DNA of 47,472 nucleotides from Verrucomicrobiota bacterium. GTDB lineage: Bacteria; Verrucomicrobiota; Verrucomicrobiia; Chthoniobacterales; UBA10450. The stretch's first letter is position 1; every line of letters starts with the position of its first letter. Location: NCBI GenBank assembly GCA_003219415.1, contig QHOS01000021.1, forward strand, positions 1 through 47,472, in the 5' to 3' direction. The translations under genes and the position numbers were made by a program. Positions 1-7,911 of this stretch are shown here, one piece after another. Below the pieces are notes generated by a model that worked only from the letters and a program-made list of their open reading frames with translations, ran no database searches and was not told where the DNA came from.

Positions 1-1
1 G

Positions 2-817
2 TATGCGCAGCATTTCGAAATGGTCGAGGTGAACTCGACATTTTATTCCGTGCCGGAACCGAGAATGGTGGAACGCTGGTGCGCGGCGACGCCGGATGAT
101 TTCACGTTCGACGTAAAGTTGCACCAGCTGTTCTCATTCCACTCGACGCCGGCAAAACTCTTACCACCGGATTTGCAAAAGTTCGCAGAGACAAACGCGA
201 AAGGAATTGTGAAATCGACGCCGGACTTGCAGGAAGCAGTGCTCAAGTTTTTTCTGAGGTCGATGTCGATTTTTCACGATGCAGGAAAGCTTGGCGTCTT
301 TCTTTTGCAACTTTCCCCCGCGTTTTCTCCACGAAAACATGAGTTAGGCGAGCTTATTCAATTGATCGAAATGTTGAGCGATTACGATCTTGCGATTGAG
401 TTTCGAAACCGCAATTGGGCAGTCGGCGATCAGTTGGAATCGACAATTGATTTTGTGCGAAAGCATCACGCAACCTTTGTGAACGTGGACGCGCCTGCGT
501 CGGATCATTTCATGGTCATGCCATCGGACGTGGATGAGGTGACGAACTCGAAGGTTGCATATCTGCGGCTGCATGGACGCAATGAAAAGGCCTACATCAC
601 TGGCAAAACTGTGGCCGCGCGTTTCGATTACGATTACAGCGAGAGCGAAATCGCGGAGGTCGCACAACGCAGCAGAAAGCTGGCGAAGGAAGCACGTGAG
701 TCGCATGTGATTTTCAACAACAACAATCTCGATTACGCCCCGCATGCGGCGCTTCGTTTGCGCAAGGCGCTTGGTCAAATCGTCAAGACGCCGGCACAGA
801 CAGGGGAGCTGTTTTAG
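2..817 (+). CDS. DUF72 family protein (5' end cut by window edge)
   Basis: The reading frame is open from base 2, and the residues before the first internal ATG at 20 (YAQHFE) already match the family, so the true start lies outside the window. The conserved early motif VEVNSTFY, followed by a Phe/Asp-rich segment and, near the C-terminus, YLRLHGRN and FNNNNLDYAPHAALRL, are typical of the DUF72 (YecE-like) family, which has a TIM-barrel-like fold. About 271 residues are visible, close to full length. The biochemical function of the family is not established, so none is given. The next gene begins 13 bp downstream, suggesting co-transcription. Family assignment is confident. Confidence 0.9.
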   Translation, partial: YAQHFEMVEVNSTFYSVPEPRMVERWCAATPDDFTFDVKLHQLFSFHSTPAKLLPPDLQKFAETNAKGIVKSTPDLQEAVLKFFLRSMSIFHDAGKLGVFLLQLSPAFSPRKHELGELIQLIEMLSDYDLAIEFRNRNWAVGDQLESTIDFVRKHHATFVNVDAPASDHFMVMPSDVDEVTNSKVAYLRLHGRNEKAYITGKTVAARFDYDYSESEIAEVAQRSRKLAKEARESHVIFNNNNLDYAPHAALRLRKALGQIVKTPAQTGELF

Positions 818-830
818 CTTAGATTCCAGA

Positions 831-1373
831 GTGCACGATCTACGTCCCGGGCAGAAATCTCCACGGGATTATGAGTCACGGTTACCAGGATCGCTTGCGC
901 GACTGAAGCGCTGGCTGGTGATGCATCACATGACTCTGATGACAATTGCCGACACCCCGCACTCCATTGCTCTCGGGTCGGCAATCGGAATTTTTTTCGG
1001 GTTCACACCACTCTATCCGCTAAAAACGTTATTGTCGATCGCAGTGGCATGGGTTTGCCGATGCAACAAAATCGCCGCTGCGATCGCAGTGACGTTGCAC
1101 GATGTACTGATTTGGGCGATGCCCGCGATCTACGTTGCCGAATACCATTTGGGGTGTTGGACCTTGAACCGCCCGGCCGCACGCCGCATACATTTGCGGC
1201 AATTCGGATTGCGCGACTACATCGATTGGCATGTGTTTTCACGGGTCGTTTGGCCTGCCTTTTGGCCAGCCTTCGTTGGGTCGCTATTTCTCGCGGTTCC
1301 TTCGGCAATCATCATTTATTTTGTAATGCGGTTACTGGTGAGTCGGGCCCGAATGCCACAGAAGACGGGGTGA
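831..1373 (+). CDS. DUF2062 domain membrane protein
   Basis: About 180 residues. The core TPHSIALGSAIGIFFGFTPLYPLKT and a C-terminal hydrophobic helix match DUF2062, a small family of integral membrane proteins of unknown function, often near glycan or lipid genes. Hydrophobic segments lie at roughly residues 45-65, 75-100 and 150-172. I chose the GTG at 831, just after the preceding stop, because it keeps the amphipathic helix rich in Arg and Leu that usually precedes the domain. An ATG at 921 is the alternative and would remove that helix. Family assignment is good; the start is uncertain. Confidence 0.75.
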   Translation: MHDLRPGQKSPRDYESRLPGSLARLKRWLVMHHMTLMTIADTPHSIALGSAIGIFFGFTPLYPLKTLLSIAVAWVCRCNKIAAAIAVTLHDVLIWAMPAIYVAEYHLGCWTLNRPAARRIHLRQFGLRDYIDWHVFSRVVWPAFWPAFVGSLFLAVPSAIIIYFVMRLLVSRARMPQKTG

Positions 1374-1375
1374 GC

Positions 1376-1518
1376 AAAGGTGGAACGGTCGCCGCGGCGA
1401 GTCTTCAACGCGTTGGCATTAGGTGCGGCTTTGCCGCCTGATCTCTATGCGCCTTCGGCGATCGTTTGGCATCAGTCCGAGCCGGACTGGAATTTTCAGG
1501 AGAAGCCGATTCACCTTT
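1376..1518 (+). repeat. Dispersed inverted-repeat element, family II, copy A
   Basis: The unit begins AAAGGTGGAACG and ends CGATTCACCTTT, giving matched ends AAAGGTG/CACCTTT. Inside it carries AACGCGTTGGCA, a GCGGC-TTT-GCCGC hairpin and a CGCC-TTCG-GCG hairpin, then CAGGAGAAGCCGAT. The same ordered modules recur at 11096-11237 and, reversed, at 18505-18593. It fills the gap between the DUF2062 gene and the carboxypeptidase gene. Non-coding; function unknown. Confidence 0.75.
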
Positions 1519-1595
1519 GACAAGATAGAGCGGGTTGCAACGGGCGTTTGCGAATCAGAACGCGTCGATTAAGGTGCTGCGGTTCGAGGGTTCTT

Positions 1596-2549
1596 ATGCA
1601 TTTGACACGTCGTTTTCTTACCTTTTTTTCCGCTTTTCTCGTCAGCATGGCGCTTCTGCGCTCCGCTGCTGCCGCAGAGGCGTATCTCATCGCCGACGCA
1701 CAAACGGGCTACATTTTGGAAGAACAGGAACCGAGGAAAAAACTCCAAGTAGGCAGCCTGATGAAAATTGCGACTGCAAGTGTGGCGCTCGATTGGGCGG
1801 AACGCAGATCGGGCGACCTCAACCAGGCGGTTACGATCCCGCAGGAGGCGTTTGCCGGCACTCTCGAAAACAACATTGGCTTTCAGCCGGGCGATAGCAT
1901 CACGCTGCGAGATCTTCTCTACGCTGCGCTTGTTCAGTCCGATAATATTGCGGCCTATACGCTCGCGTACCACGTTGGCTCGAAGCTAGAGTCGCTCACG
2001 CCTGGTGAGGCAGGCTCGAAATACACGCCAGTTGATTCGTTCGTCGCCCAGATGAATGCGCTGGCCAAACAATTGAAGATGGATCGCACGCGTTTTGTTA
2101 ATCCGCACGGTGTCGATTACAAGGTCAAGCCACTGCCGTATTCAACGGCCGAAGACATGGCGCGCCTCACTCGCTATGCGATGAACAAGGCGAGTTTCCG
2201 CTTTTATGTGTCGCAAAAGGAACGGCAGATCTCGTTCGATCGAGGCGGGCGTCGATTGAATTACGTGCTTCGCAACACAAACGAACTCCTGGGAAAAATG
2301 GGCATCGACGGAGTCAAAACAGGTCGCACCGCGCGATCCGGTGATTGTTTGATCCTGTATGCCAATCGTCAGGCGGAAGTTGTTCGCCAGGGTCAGATGG
2401 AAACAGTGTATCCGCGTCATTTGATGATCGTGCTCCTAGGCAGCACAAATCGATTCGGTGAAGGCACAGCCCTTTTGCAACGCGGTTGGCAGTTATACGA
2501 CCAATGGGCCGCTGGCGGTCGTGTCGCCGATTCAAAGAAAATGCTTTAG
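1596..2549 (+). CDS. D-alanyl-D-alanine carboxypeptidase (PBP5-type, peptidase S11)
   Basis: A 317-residue exported serine peptidase that trims the terminal D-Ala of peptidoglycan stem peptides in the periplasm. All three penicillin-binding motifs are present: S54-LMK57 (acylated Ser and general base Lys), S115-DN and K241-TG. A signal peptide spans about residues 1-27 (FLTFFSAFLVSMALLRSAAAA). I chose the ATG at 1596, preceded by GAGG, over an earlier in-frame start at 1548, because it places the signal peptide at the N-terminus. There is no clear C-terminal amphipathic anchor of the PBP5 kind, so it may be soluble or released. The phosphofructokinase gene begins 25 bp after the stop. Confidence 0.92.
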   Translation: MHLTRRFLTFFSAFLVSMALLRSAAAAEAYLIADAQTGYILEEQEPRKKLQVGSLMKIATASVALDWAERRSGDLNQAVTIPQEAFAGTLENNIGFQPGDSITLRDLLYAALVQSDNIAAYTLAYHVGSKLESLTPGEAGSKYTPVDSFVAQMNALAKQLKMDRTRFVNPHGVDYKVKPLPYSTAEDMARLTRYAMNKASFRFYVSQKERQISFDRGGRRLNYVLRNTNELLGKMGIDGVKTGRTARSGDCLILYANRQAEVVRQGQMETVYPRHLMIVLLGSTNRFGEGTALLQRGWQLYDQWAAGGRVADSKKML

Positions 2550-2574
2550 CACACTGATCCTTCGATTGCAAAAA

Positions 2575-3651
2575 ATGAAGCCACGGATTGGCGTTCTGAC
2601 CAGCGGTGGCGATTGCCCCGGACTTAACGCGGTTCTGCGAGGCGTGGTACTGGCGGCGGAGAAACTTGGGTGGGAAGTGGTTGGTTTTCGTGACGGATTC
2701 GAAGGACTTCTTCCTCCCGGCAATCATGTTATTCTCGATCGCCAAAGCGTTAACGGGATCATGGCGCTGGGCGGCACGATCATCGGCACGACGAATCGCG
2801 GGCATTTCGTTGCCAAAGTCGGTGCTGGCGATCGGACGATTGTGCCTGAGGACATCATTGCAGGCGCAAAGAAGATACTGGATGAGCTTCAGGTACGGGC
2901 GTTGATCATTGTCGGCGGTGATGGTTCGATGGTCACGGCGCAGCAGTTGCAGGAAGCTGGCATCAATTGCATCGGCGTCCCCAAGACCATCGACAACGAT
3001 CTCGAGGCCACTGCGACAACATTCGGATTCGATTCTGCTGTTGCTGTCGTAATGGACGCGCTCGATCGGGTGCATACAACGGCGACCAGCCACAGGCGAG
3101 TCATGGTGGTCGAAGTAATGGGACGCCATGCCGGCTGGATCGCGTTGCATGGCGGCATCGCTGGGGGGGCGGACATTATTTTGATTCCAGAAATTCCATT
3201 CGATTTCGACAAGATCGCCAGCGTGGTCAAGGCGCGTGAGGCGGCTGGTTATCTGGGAACAGTTGTGGTGGTCGCTGAAGGCGCGCGACCAAAACATGGC
3301 GAACAGATAAAGCGTGACGTGGAAGGCGGCGAATTTCGTCTCGGCGGGGTCGGGGAAATCGTGGCGCGGGAAATTGCAAAACGCACTGGAAAAGAAGCGC
3401 GCTGCTGCGTTCTCGGTCATCTGCAACGGGGAGGCGCACCAACGACCCTGGATCGAATTCTTGGAACGCGTTTTGGCGTGAAAGCTGTCCAATTAGCCAG
3501 CGAAGGACATTTTGGTTCGATGGTAAGTTACCAAAATTATCAGGTGCGTCAGGTGCCGATCGCGGAAGCTGTCAATCGGCTCAAGCTGGTTCCGCCTAAC
3601 GGCGAAATGGTCCAAACCGCGGGTGACGTGGATATTTCATTCGGCGATTAA
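2575..3651 (+). CDS. pfkA: 6-phosphofructokinase
   Basis: A 358-residue cytoplasmic glycolytic enzyme that phosphorylates fructose 6-phosphate at C1. The N-terminal nucleotide loop GVLTSGGDCPGLN, the catalytic stretch PKTIDNDL and the substrate-binding MGRHAGW are all intact. The two positions that separate ATP from pyrophosphate enzymes are mixed: Gly117 (equivalent to E. coli Gly104, in GGDGS) is ATP-type, while Lys137 (equivalent to residue 124, in PKTIDND) is the residue also seen in PPi enzymes. This G/K pairing is known in a group of bacterial ATP-dependent enzymes, so ATP use is the likelier reading. The ATG at 2575 gives a family-like N-terminus; the frame extends further upstream but without homology. 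Confidence 0.93.
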   Translation: MKPRIGVLTSGGDCPGLNAVLRGVVLAAEKLGWEVVGFRDGFEGLLPPGNHVILDRQSVNGIMALGGTIIGTTNRGHFVAKVGAGDRTIVPEDIIAGAKKILDELQVRALIIVGGDGSMVTAQQLQEAGINCIGVPKTIDNDLEATATTFGFDSAVAVVMDALDRVHTTATSHRRVMVVEVMGRHAGWIALHGGIAGGADIILIPEIPFDFDKIASVVKAREAAGYLGTVVVVAEGARPKHGEQIKRDVEGGEFRLGGVGEIVAREIAKRTGKEARCCVLGHLQRGGAPTTLDRILGTRFGVKAVQLASEGHFGSMVSYQNYQVRQVPIAEAVNRLKLVPPNGEMVQTAGDVDISFGD

Positions 3652-3654
3652 GCC

Positions 3655-3749
3655 TGTCATGTTGAGCGAAGCGAGACATCTCTGATCATTGTTTTGATGC
3701 CTGTCGATCCAAAAGCAATCAGAGATCCTTCGCTTCGCTCAGGATGACA
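3655..3749. repeat. REP-like inverted repeat, family I, copy 1
   Basis: It begins TGTCATGTTGAGCGAAGC and ends with a near-exact reverse complement closing in ATGACA. The arms are about 33 bp, including ATCTCTGAT/ATCAGAGAT, around a short loop. It lies between pfkA and argG and could act as a transcript-end hairpin. A second copy is at 9069-9173 and diverged relatives are at 14850-14985 and 21304-21412. Confidence 0.85.
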
Positions 3750-3794
3750 AAAGGAAAAGAGGCGCGCCGTCCCCAGCCTTAAGATCAAACATCC

Positions 3795-5066
3795 GTGAAA
3801 ATCGTACTCGCATATTCCGGCGGCCTCGACACGTCCGTGATCCTCCGTTGGCTCAAGGAAAATTATCAGGCTGAAGTCATCGCCTTTTGCGCCGATATCG
3901 GCCAGGAAGAAGAACTGGACGGTTTGGAGAAAAAAGCCCTAACGAGTGGCGCATCGAAATGCATCGTCGAAGATCTGCGCGAGGAATTCGCGCGTGATTT
4001 CATTTTCCCAATGTTCCAGGCGGGCGCGATTTACGAGGCACAATATCTGCTTGGCACGAGTATCGCGCGCCCGTTGATCGCGAAACGAATGGTCGAGATC
4101 GCGCGCGCCGAAAATGCCAACGCGATCGCTCATGGCGCGACGGGGAAGGGGAATGATCAAGTTCGCCTCGAATTAGCCGCCGCGGCGCTTGCGCCCGATC
4201 TGCGCGTGATTGCGCCATGGCGGGAAGAAGTTTTTCGTAAACACTTCCCTGGCCGTAGCGAGATGATTGCATTCGCGAAAGCGAACGGAATTCCGGTCGA
4301 AGCGACTGCGCAAAAACCGTATTCAATGGATCGCAATCTGCTTCATATCAGTTACGAGAGCGGCGCGCTCGAAGATCCGTGGTTTGACGCCAGTTCAAAA
4401 GAAATGCGCGCCATGTACAAACTCAGCGTTGCTCCGGAAGACGCGCCTAACGAACCAGAACACATCGAGCTGGAATTTGACAGTGGCAATTGCATTGGTG
4501 TGAATGGAGCGGCGAGCTCCCGCGAGCCCGTCGCCTCAGGGGTTGCAGGCGCTCAGCGCTCCAGAATGTCGCCATTTCAGGTGTTGCAAATGCTCAACAA
4601 ACTTGGTGGCAAACATGGAATCGGTCGCGTGGACATCGTCGAGAACCGTTTTGTTGGAATGAAAAGCCGCGGCGTGTATGAGACACCCGGCGGCACAATT
4701 TTGCATTTCGCCCATCGTCAAATGGAAGCACTCACAATGGACCGCGAAATGATGCACTTGCGCGACAGCCTCATCCCAAAATATAGCGAACTGGTTTACA
4801 ACGGTTTCTGGTTCTCTCCCGAACGCGAGGCGCTCCAGGCGCTTATCACAGAGACGCAATCCGACGTGAGCGGACTCGTTAGGCTCAAACTTTACAAAGG
4901 CAATGTCATTGTGGCCGGACGCAAGAGTCCCAGTAGCCTCTACGATCCAAAAATCGCGACCATGGAAGGCGAAAAATCTGCGTATGATCAAAATGACGCG
5001 ACTGGATTCATCCGGTTAAATGCACTACGCCTAAAATTGCGCGCGTTACGCGATCAATCTCCGTAA
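3795..5066 (+). CDS. argG: Argininosuccinate synthase
   Basis: A 423-residue cytoplasmic enzyme of arginine synthesis that joins citrulline and aspartate using ATP. The ATP-binding P-loop AYSGGLDTS (residues 6-14), [19 protein letters not shown] and [11 protein letters not shown] are all canonical. The start is a GTG at 3795 giving the standard [11 protein letters not shown]-terminus. The protein is about 20 residues longer than usual because of an insert at residues 239-256, between the conserved NG and MSP motifs. At DNA level this insert is bounded by GGAGCG/CGCTCC inverted repeats (see the separate entry). Flanking family motifs are intact, so the enzyme is probably functional. Confidence 0.95.
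   Translation: MKIVLAYSGGLDTSVILRWLKENYQAEVIAFCADIGQEEELDGLEKKALTSGASKCIVEDLREEFARDFIFPMFQAGAIYEAQYLLGTSIARPLIAKRMVEIARAENANAIAHGATGKGNDQVRLELAAAALAPDLRVIAPWREEVFRKHFPGRSEMIAFAKANGIPVEATAQKPYSMDRNLLHISYESGALEDPWFDASSKEMRAMYKLSVAPEDAPNEPEHIELEFDSGNCIGVNGAASSREPVASGVAGAQRSRMSPFQVLQMLNKLGGKHGIGRVDIVENRFVGMKSRGVYETPGGTILHFAHRQMEALTMDREMMHLRDSLIPKYSELVYNGFWFSPEREALQALITETQSDVSGLVRLKLYKGNVIVAGRKSPSSLYDPKIATMEGEKSAYDQNDATGFIRLNALRLKLRALRDQSP
4506..4562. repeat. Palindromic element inserted in frame within argG
   Basis: 57 bp with matched ends GGAGCG...CGCTCC. Inside, GGCGA-GCTC-CCGC-GAGC and TCGCC form a second stem. It adds about 18 codons at a loop between conserved NG (residues 237-238) and MSP (258-260) of argininosuccinate synthase without breaking the frame. 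This resembles the in-gene palindromic elements known from Rickettsia. The insert boundaries are inferred from remembered family alignments. Confidence 0.6.
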
Positions 5067-5232
5067 CGGTCGCCACCGCGACCTGGCGAGTGTCTCCTCG
5101 CGATCGCGAATTTCGCGTTGCCGCCGCATAAATCTTGATCGTCTCCGACAGATGGGCAGCGGAAATATAAATGTTTGTCTCGTGTAGATCGGGAGCAATT
5201 CGTTGGTCGACTCGTGCCGACATTTCAGACAT
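5008..5232 (-). CDS. Possible small hypothetical protein convergent with argG
   Basis: A 74-residue frame read opposite to argG and overlapping its last 59 bp. The translation is balanced in composition (early [18 protein letters not shown], then [15 protein letters not shown]) and its codons look ordinary for this genome, which is why I list it. Against it: no clear Shine-Dalgarno (only AAGG about 15 bases upstream), no recognised family, and the overlap with argG. It would otherwise leave 5067-5363 without a gene. Treat as a candidate only. Confidence 0.3.
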   Translation of the reverse strand: MSEMSARVDQRIAPDLHETNIYISAAHLSETIKIYAAATRNSRSRGDTRQVAVATVTEIDRVTRAILGVVHLTG

Positions 5233-5268
5233 GTGCTGCGGTTTCTACCTTTAGGCACTTATGCCGAC

Positions 5269-5288
5269 ACATTACAAAAAAATAATGT
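5269..5288. promoter_or_regulatory. ACATTA-N8-TAATGT dyad upstream of secreted protein gene
   Basis: A perfect 6-bp inverted repeat with an A-rich 8-base spacer, 76 bp before the start of the gene at 5364. Its AT richness stands out from the surroundings, and its right arm could serve as a -10 element. It is probably the promoter or operator region of that gene. No matching site was seen elsewhere in the window. Confidence 0.35.
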
Positions 5289-5363
5289 TAGAAGGCTTGA
5301 AAATCGCAGACGGGCCTCCATAGCATCGCCGCGTTAGTCGACCAATGATATGGAGGAAATAAT

Positions 5364-7616
5364 ATGAAAAAAACAACCCCTCGGAACTCTGCGTTCTCTC
5401 TTTCGCGTCTACTCGCTTGTCTGTTGTGCTTGCTCAGCCTTCTTCTGGCGCTGCTCGGGATTAGTGGCCCGTTCGGTACGAAATCTCTGGCCCAAGGGGC
5501 AGGTAACGCCGTCGCCAATTCTGTCCAGGTTGGCGCGTCTTATCACAACGATGTTTCCCCACCGCTGCGCGAAATGCCTGCCTGGAGCGAGTCCGATTTG
5601 AGACGCGGGGCCGAACAGGAGGCGAATGAGAATCCAAAAGTACCTTATCGGCACGTAGACAGTTTTGACCCAGTCGTCCAAAACTCGCATGTCACAGGCT
5701 TCGGCTTTCCGGGGGTGAACATACCTGTTCCCATCCGGACCTTCGACGGCATTCCTTTTCCCGGCGTGGGCTGCAACTGCGCCCCGCCTGACACGAACGG
5801 AGCCGTGGGACCAACGCAGTATGTGCAAATCGTCAACGAAGGTTATCAAGTCTTTGATAAGGCCACCGGCAATTCAGTTTTGGGACCCAATAGCATTTCT
5901 TCTATTTGGAGCGGATTTGGCGGTGTCTGCCAAAGCGGCGGAAAGGGCGATCCGGTCATGCTCTATGATCATCTGGCCAATCGCTGGCTAATTAGTCAAT
6001 TCGCGGGCTCCGGCAGCGCGGTAACTGACGAATGCGTGGCGATCTCCACTACTTCAGATGCCACCGGCAGCTATTACCGCTATGGATTTCATCTCGGCAC
6101 GAACTTCTTTGATTACCCTCACATCAGCGTATGGCCCGACGCCTATTACATGAGCATGAACGTGTTTAACGCGTCAGGCACGACTTACCTTGGCCCTCAG
6201 CCCTTCGCGTTTGATCGGACGAAGATGCTGGCCGGGCAACCCGCTACCTTTGTTAGTCCGGTCGGACCCCTCGGTGGATCGATCGATCCCTTTCTGCCCG
6301 CAGATCTCGACGGGCCGACCTTGCCGCCCACAGGCGCTCCGAACACTTTCGTAGGATTTCCCGGCCAGGCCACTAATCCAAATTACACCACTTATCACTT
6401 CCACGTGGATTTCGTTACCCCCGCAAACTCGACCTTTACTACCTTTGCCAATCCGCCGTCGGCTGGTTTCACTGCGCTTTGTCCTACGAGCCGTGCCTGT
6501 GTGCCGCAAAGTGGAGTGACCAGCTCAAATTATCTCGATGGCATCGGGGATCGTTTGATGTTTCGGCTGGCTTATCGAAACTTTGGCAATCACGAATCCG
6601 TCGTCGGCACCTACAGCGTAAGCTCCGGCGGGGTGGCAGGTCTGCGGTGGTTCGAACTGCGCAATGTGACGTCCGGCCCGGTCACTGTCTATCAGCAGAG
6701 CACGTACCAGCCAGACACAACCTGGCGCTGGATGGGAAGTGCGGCGATGGATGGACAGGGAAATCTCGCCATTGGCTTTAGCGCTTCAAGCTCAAGTATC
6801 CATCCCCAGCTTCGTTATGCCGGGCGATTGGCAACAGACCCGATCAACACTCTGACTCAGGGCGAAGCCCATCTGTATGACGGCGCCGGCAGCCAAACCG
6901 GCAGCGGCAATCGCTGGGGCGATTACAGCTCTTTGACGATCGATCCGGTGGACGACGCGACGTTCTGGTACACTAACGAATACTATTCCTCGACCACTTC
7001 ATATAACTGGCGCACCCGCATTGGCAGTTTCAAGCTGGCAACCGGCGCGCCCACTCCGACGCCCACTGTTTCGCCAACACCTACGCCTACACCTACACCC
7101 ACAGCTACTCCGACTTCTACGCCGACCCCGACGGCGACCGCCACAGCAACTCCGCCGACTCAATTGATCGTCAATGGTGCGCTGGAAGGCAGCATATCGC
7201 CATGGGTCTTATCGGGTGCCGGCGCCTTTTATACCAACAATGGCAACTATCCTCACGGCGGGACGGGCTACATGTATTTCGGCGTGAATAATAATGTGTC
7301 CGGGCAGGTTTACCAAACAGTCGCCATTCCCACGACGGCTACCGGAAACCTGACTTTCTGGTTCAACTGCAGCTCCAGCGAGGGCACGACAAACGCGTAT
7401 GATTTCTTGTACGTGGAAGTCCGCAACACCAGCGGCACGTTACTTCAAACCCTCGCGACCTACAGCAACAGGGATAAAACGACTCCTGGAAACTACTCAC
7501 AAAAATCCTTCAGCCTTGCTGCTTACAGAGGTCAGACCATCCGGCTGCAATTCCGTTGTACGACTGATTTTTCGCTCTCAACGACATTCCGCATAGACGA
7601 TGTCTCATTGAGATAG
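5364..7616 (+). CDS. Large secreted protein with Thr-Pro linker and C-terminal beta-sandwich-like domain
   Basis: A 750-residue protein of unknown function. A signal peptide spans about residues 1-44 (hydrophobic core LLACLLCLLSLLLALLG, cleavage near SLAQG). The body, about 100-560, contains the motifs CNCAPPDTNGAVGPTQYVQ and NRWGDYSSL and looks like a beta-rich or propeller-type extracellular domain. Residues about 563-598 are almost entirely Thr/Pro/Ala/Ser, a flexible linker. The last 150 residues (NGALEGSISPW, then GGTGYMYFG, ending FRIDDVSLR) resemble a carbohydrate-binding-module-like beta sandwich. The start has a strong Shine-Dalgarno (GGAGGAA, 7 bp upstream). No catalytic motif was recognised. 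Confidence 0.85.
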   Translation: MKKTTPRNSAFSLSRLLACLLCLLSLLLALLGISGPFGTKSLAQGAGNAVANSVQVGASYHNDVSPPLREMPAWSESDLRRGAEQEANENPKVPYRHVDSFDPVVQNSHVTGFGFPGVNIPVPIRTFDGIPFPGVGCNCAPPDTNGAVGPTQYVQIVNEGYQVFDKATGNSVLGPNSISSIWSGFGGVCQSGGKGDPVMLYDHLANRWLISQFAGSGSAVTDECVAISTTSDATGSYYRYGFHLGTNFFDYPHISVWPDAYYMSMNVFNASGTTYLGPQPFAFDRTKMLAGQPATFVSPVGPLGGSIDPFLPADLDGPTLPPTGAPNTFVGFPGQATNPNYTTYHFHVDFVTPANSTFTTFANPPSAGFTALCPTSRACVPQSGVTSSNYLDGIGDRLMFRLAYRNFGNHESVVGTYSVSSGGVAGLRWFELRNVTSGPVTVYQQSTYQPDTTWRWMGSAAMDGQGNLAIGFSASSSSIHPQLRYAGRLATDPINTLTQGEAHLYDGAGSQTGSGNRWGDYSSLTIDPVDDATFWYTNEYYSSTTSYNWRTRIGSFKLATGAPTPTPTVSPTPTPTPTPTATPTSTPTPTATATATPPTQLIVNGALEGSISPWVLSGAGAFYTNNGNYPHGGTGYMYFGVNNNVSGQVYQTVAIPTTATGNLTFWFNCSSSEGTTNAYDFLYVEVRNTSGTLLQTLATYSNRDKTTPGNYSQKSFSLAAYRGQTIRLQFRCTTDFSLSTTFRIDDVSLR

Positions 7617-7635
7617 TCATTCATTCAAAAAGCAG

Positions 7636-7668
7636 AAAAGGAATTGGTGATGTGCCGTTCCTTTTTTG
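7636..7668 (+). terminator. Rho-independent terminator after secreted protein gene
   Basis: AAAAGGAA pairs with TTCCTTTT across a 14-base loop, and the right arm runs into six consecutive T, 20 bp after the stop codon at 7616. This is the clearest intrinsic terminator in the window. Confidence 0.75.
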
Positions 7669-7679
7669 TTGTACATGTT

Positions 7680-7863
7680 TCCGTGACGGCAGGGCGCGAT
7701 CATGACGGAAGTCATGCGCGCTAGCGAAACCGCCACGTCGGGTTCGTGAACCTTTCTAAATCTCGCCGGTTGCGAGCTGGCAATCAGAAGAAAAATGCGT
7801 TTCAGAGCGAGGGCGAAATCAAGTCGCCACGGCGATTGCCACCCTTGCGAGGGGTTGCCGTCG
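7680..7863. repeat. Gap before hpd: two palindromic hairpins
   Basis: The stretch between the terminator and the Shine-Dalgarno of the dioxygenase gene has no convincing gene. It holds a strong hairpin near 7693-7721, where GCGCG-CATGAC pairs with GTCATG-CGCGC around GGAA. A second lies near 7830-7863, where CGGCGATTGCCACCC faces GAGGGGTTGCCGTCG. These may be mobile palindromes or a structured leader for the downstream gene. Confidence 0.5.
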
Positions 7864-7911
7864 ATCTTATATTTAGTGGCGCGCTCAGCGCGAAAGAGTT
7901 AGGAGGTCATT

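Noticed and set aside
2314-3492. A 392-codon open frame on the minus strand opposite pfkA
   Set aside because: Its translation is rich in His, Arg and Cys with no family match, and it lies wholly opposite the well-supported carboxypeptidase end and pfkA. It is a by-product of GC-biased third positions.
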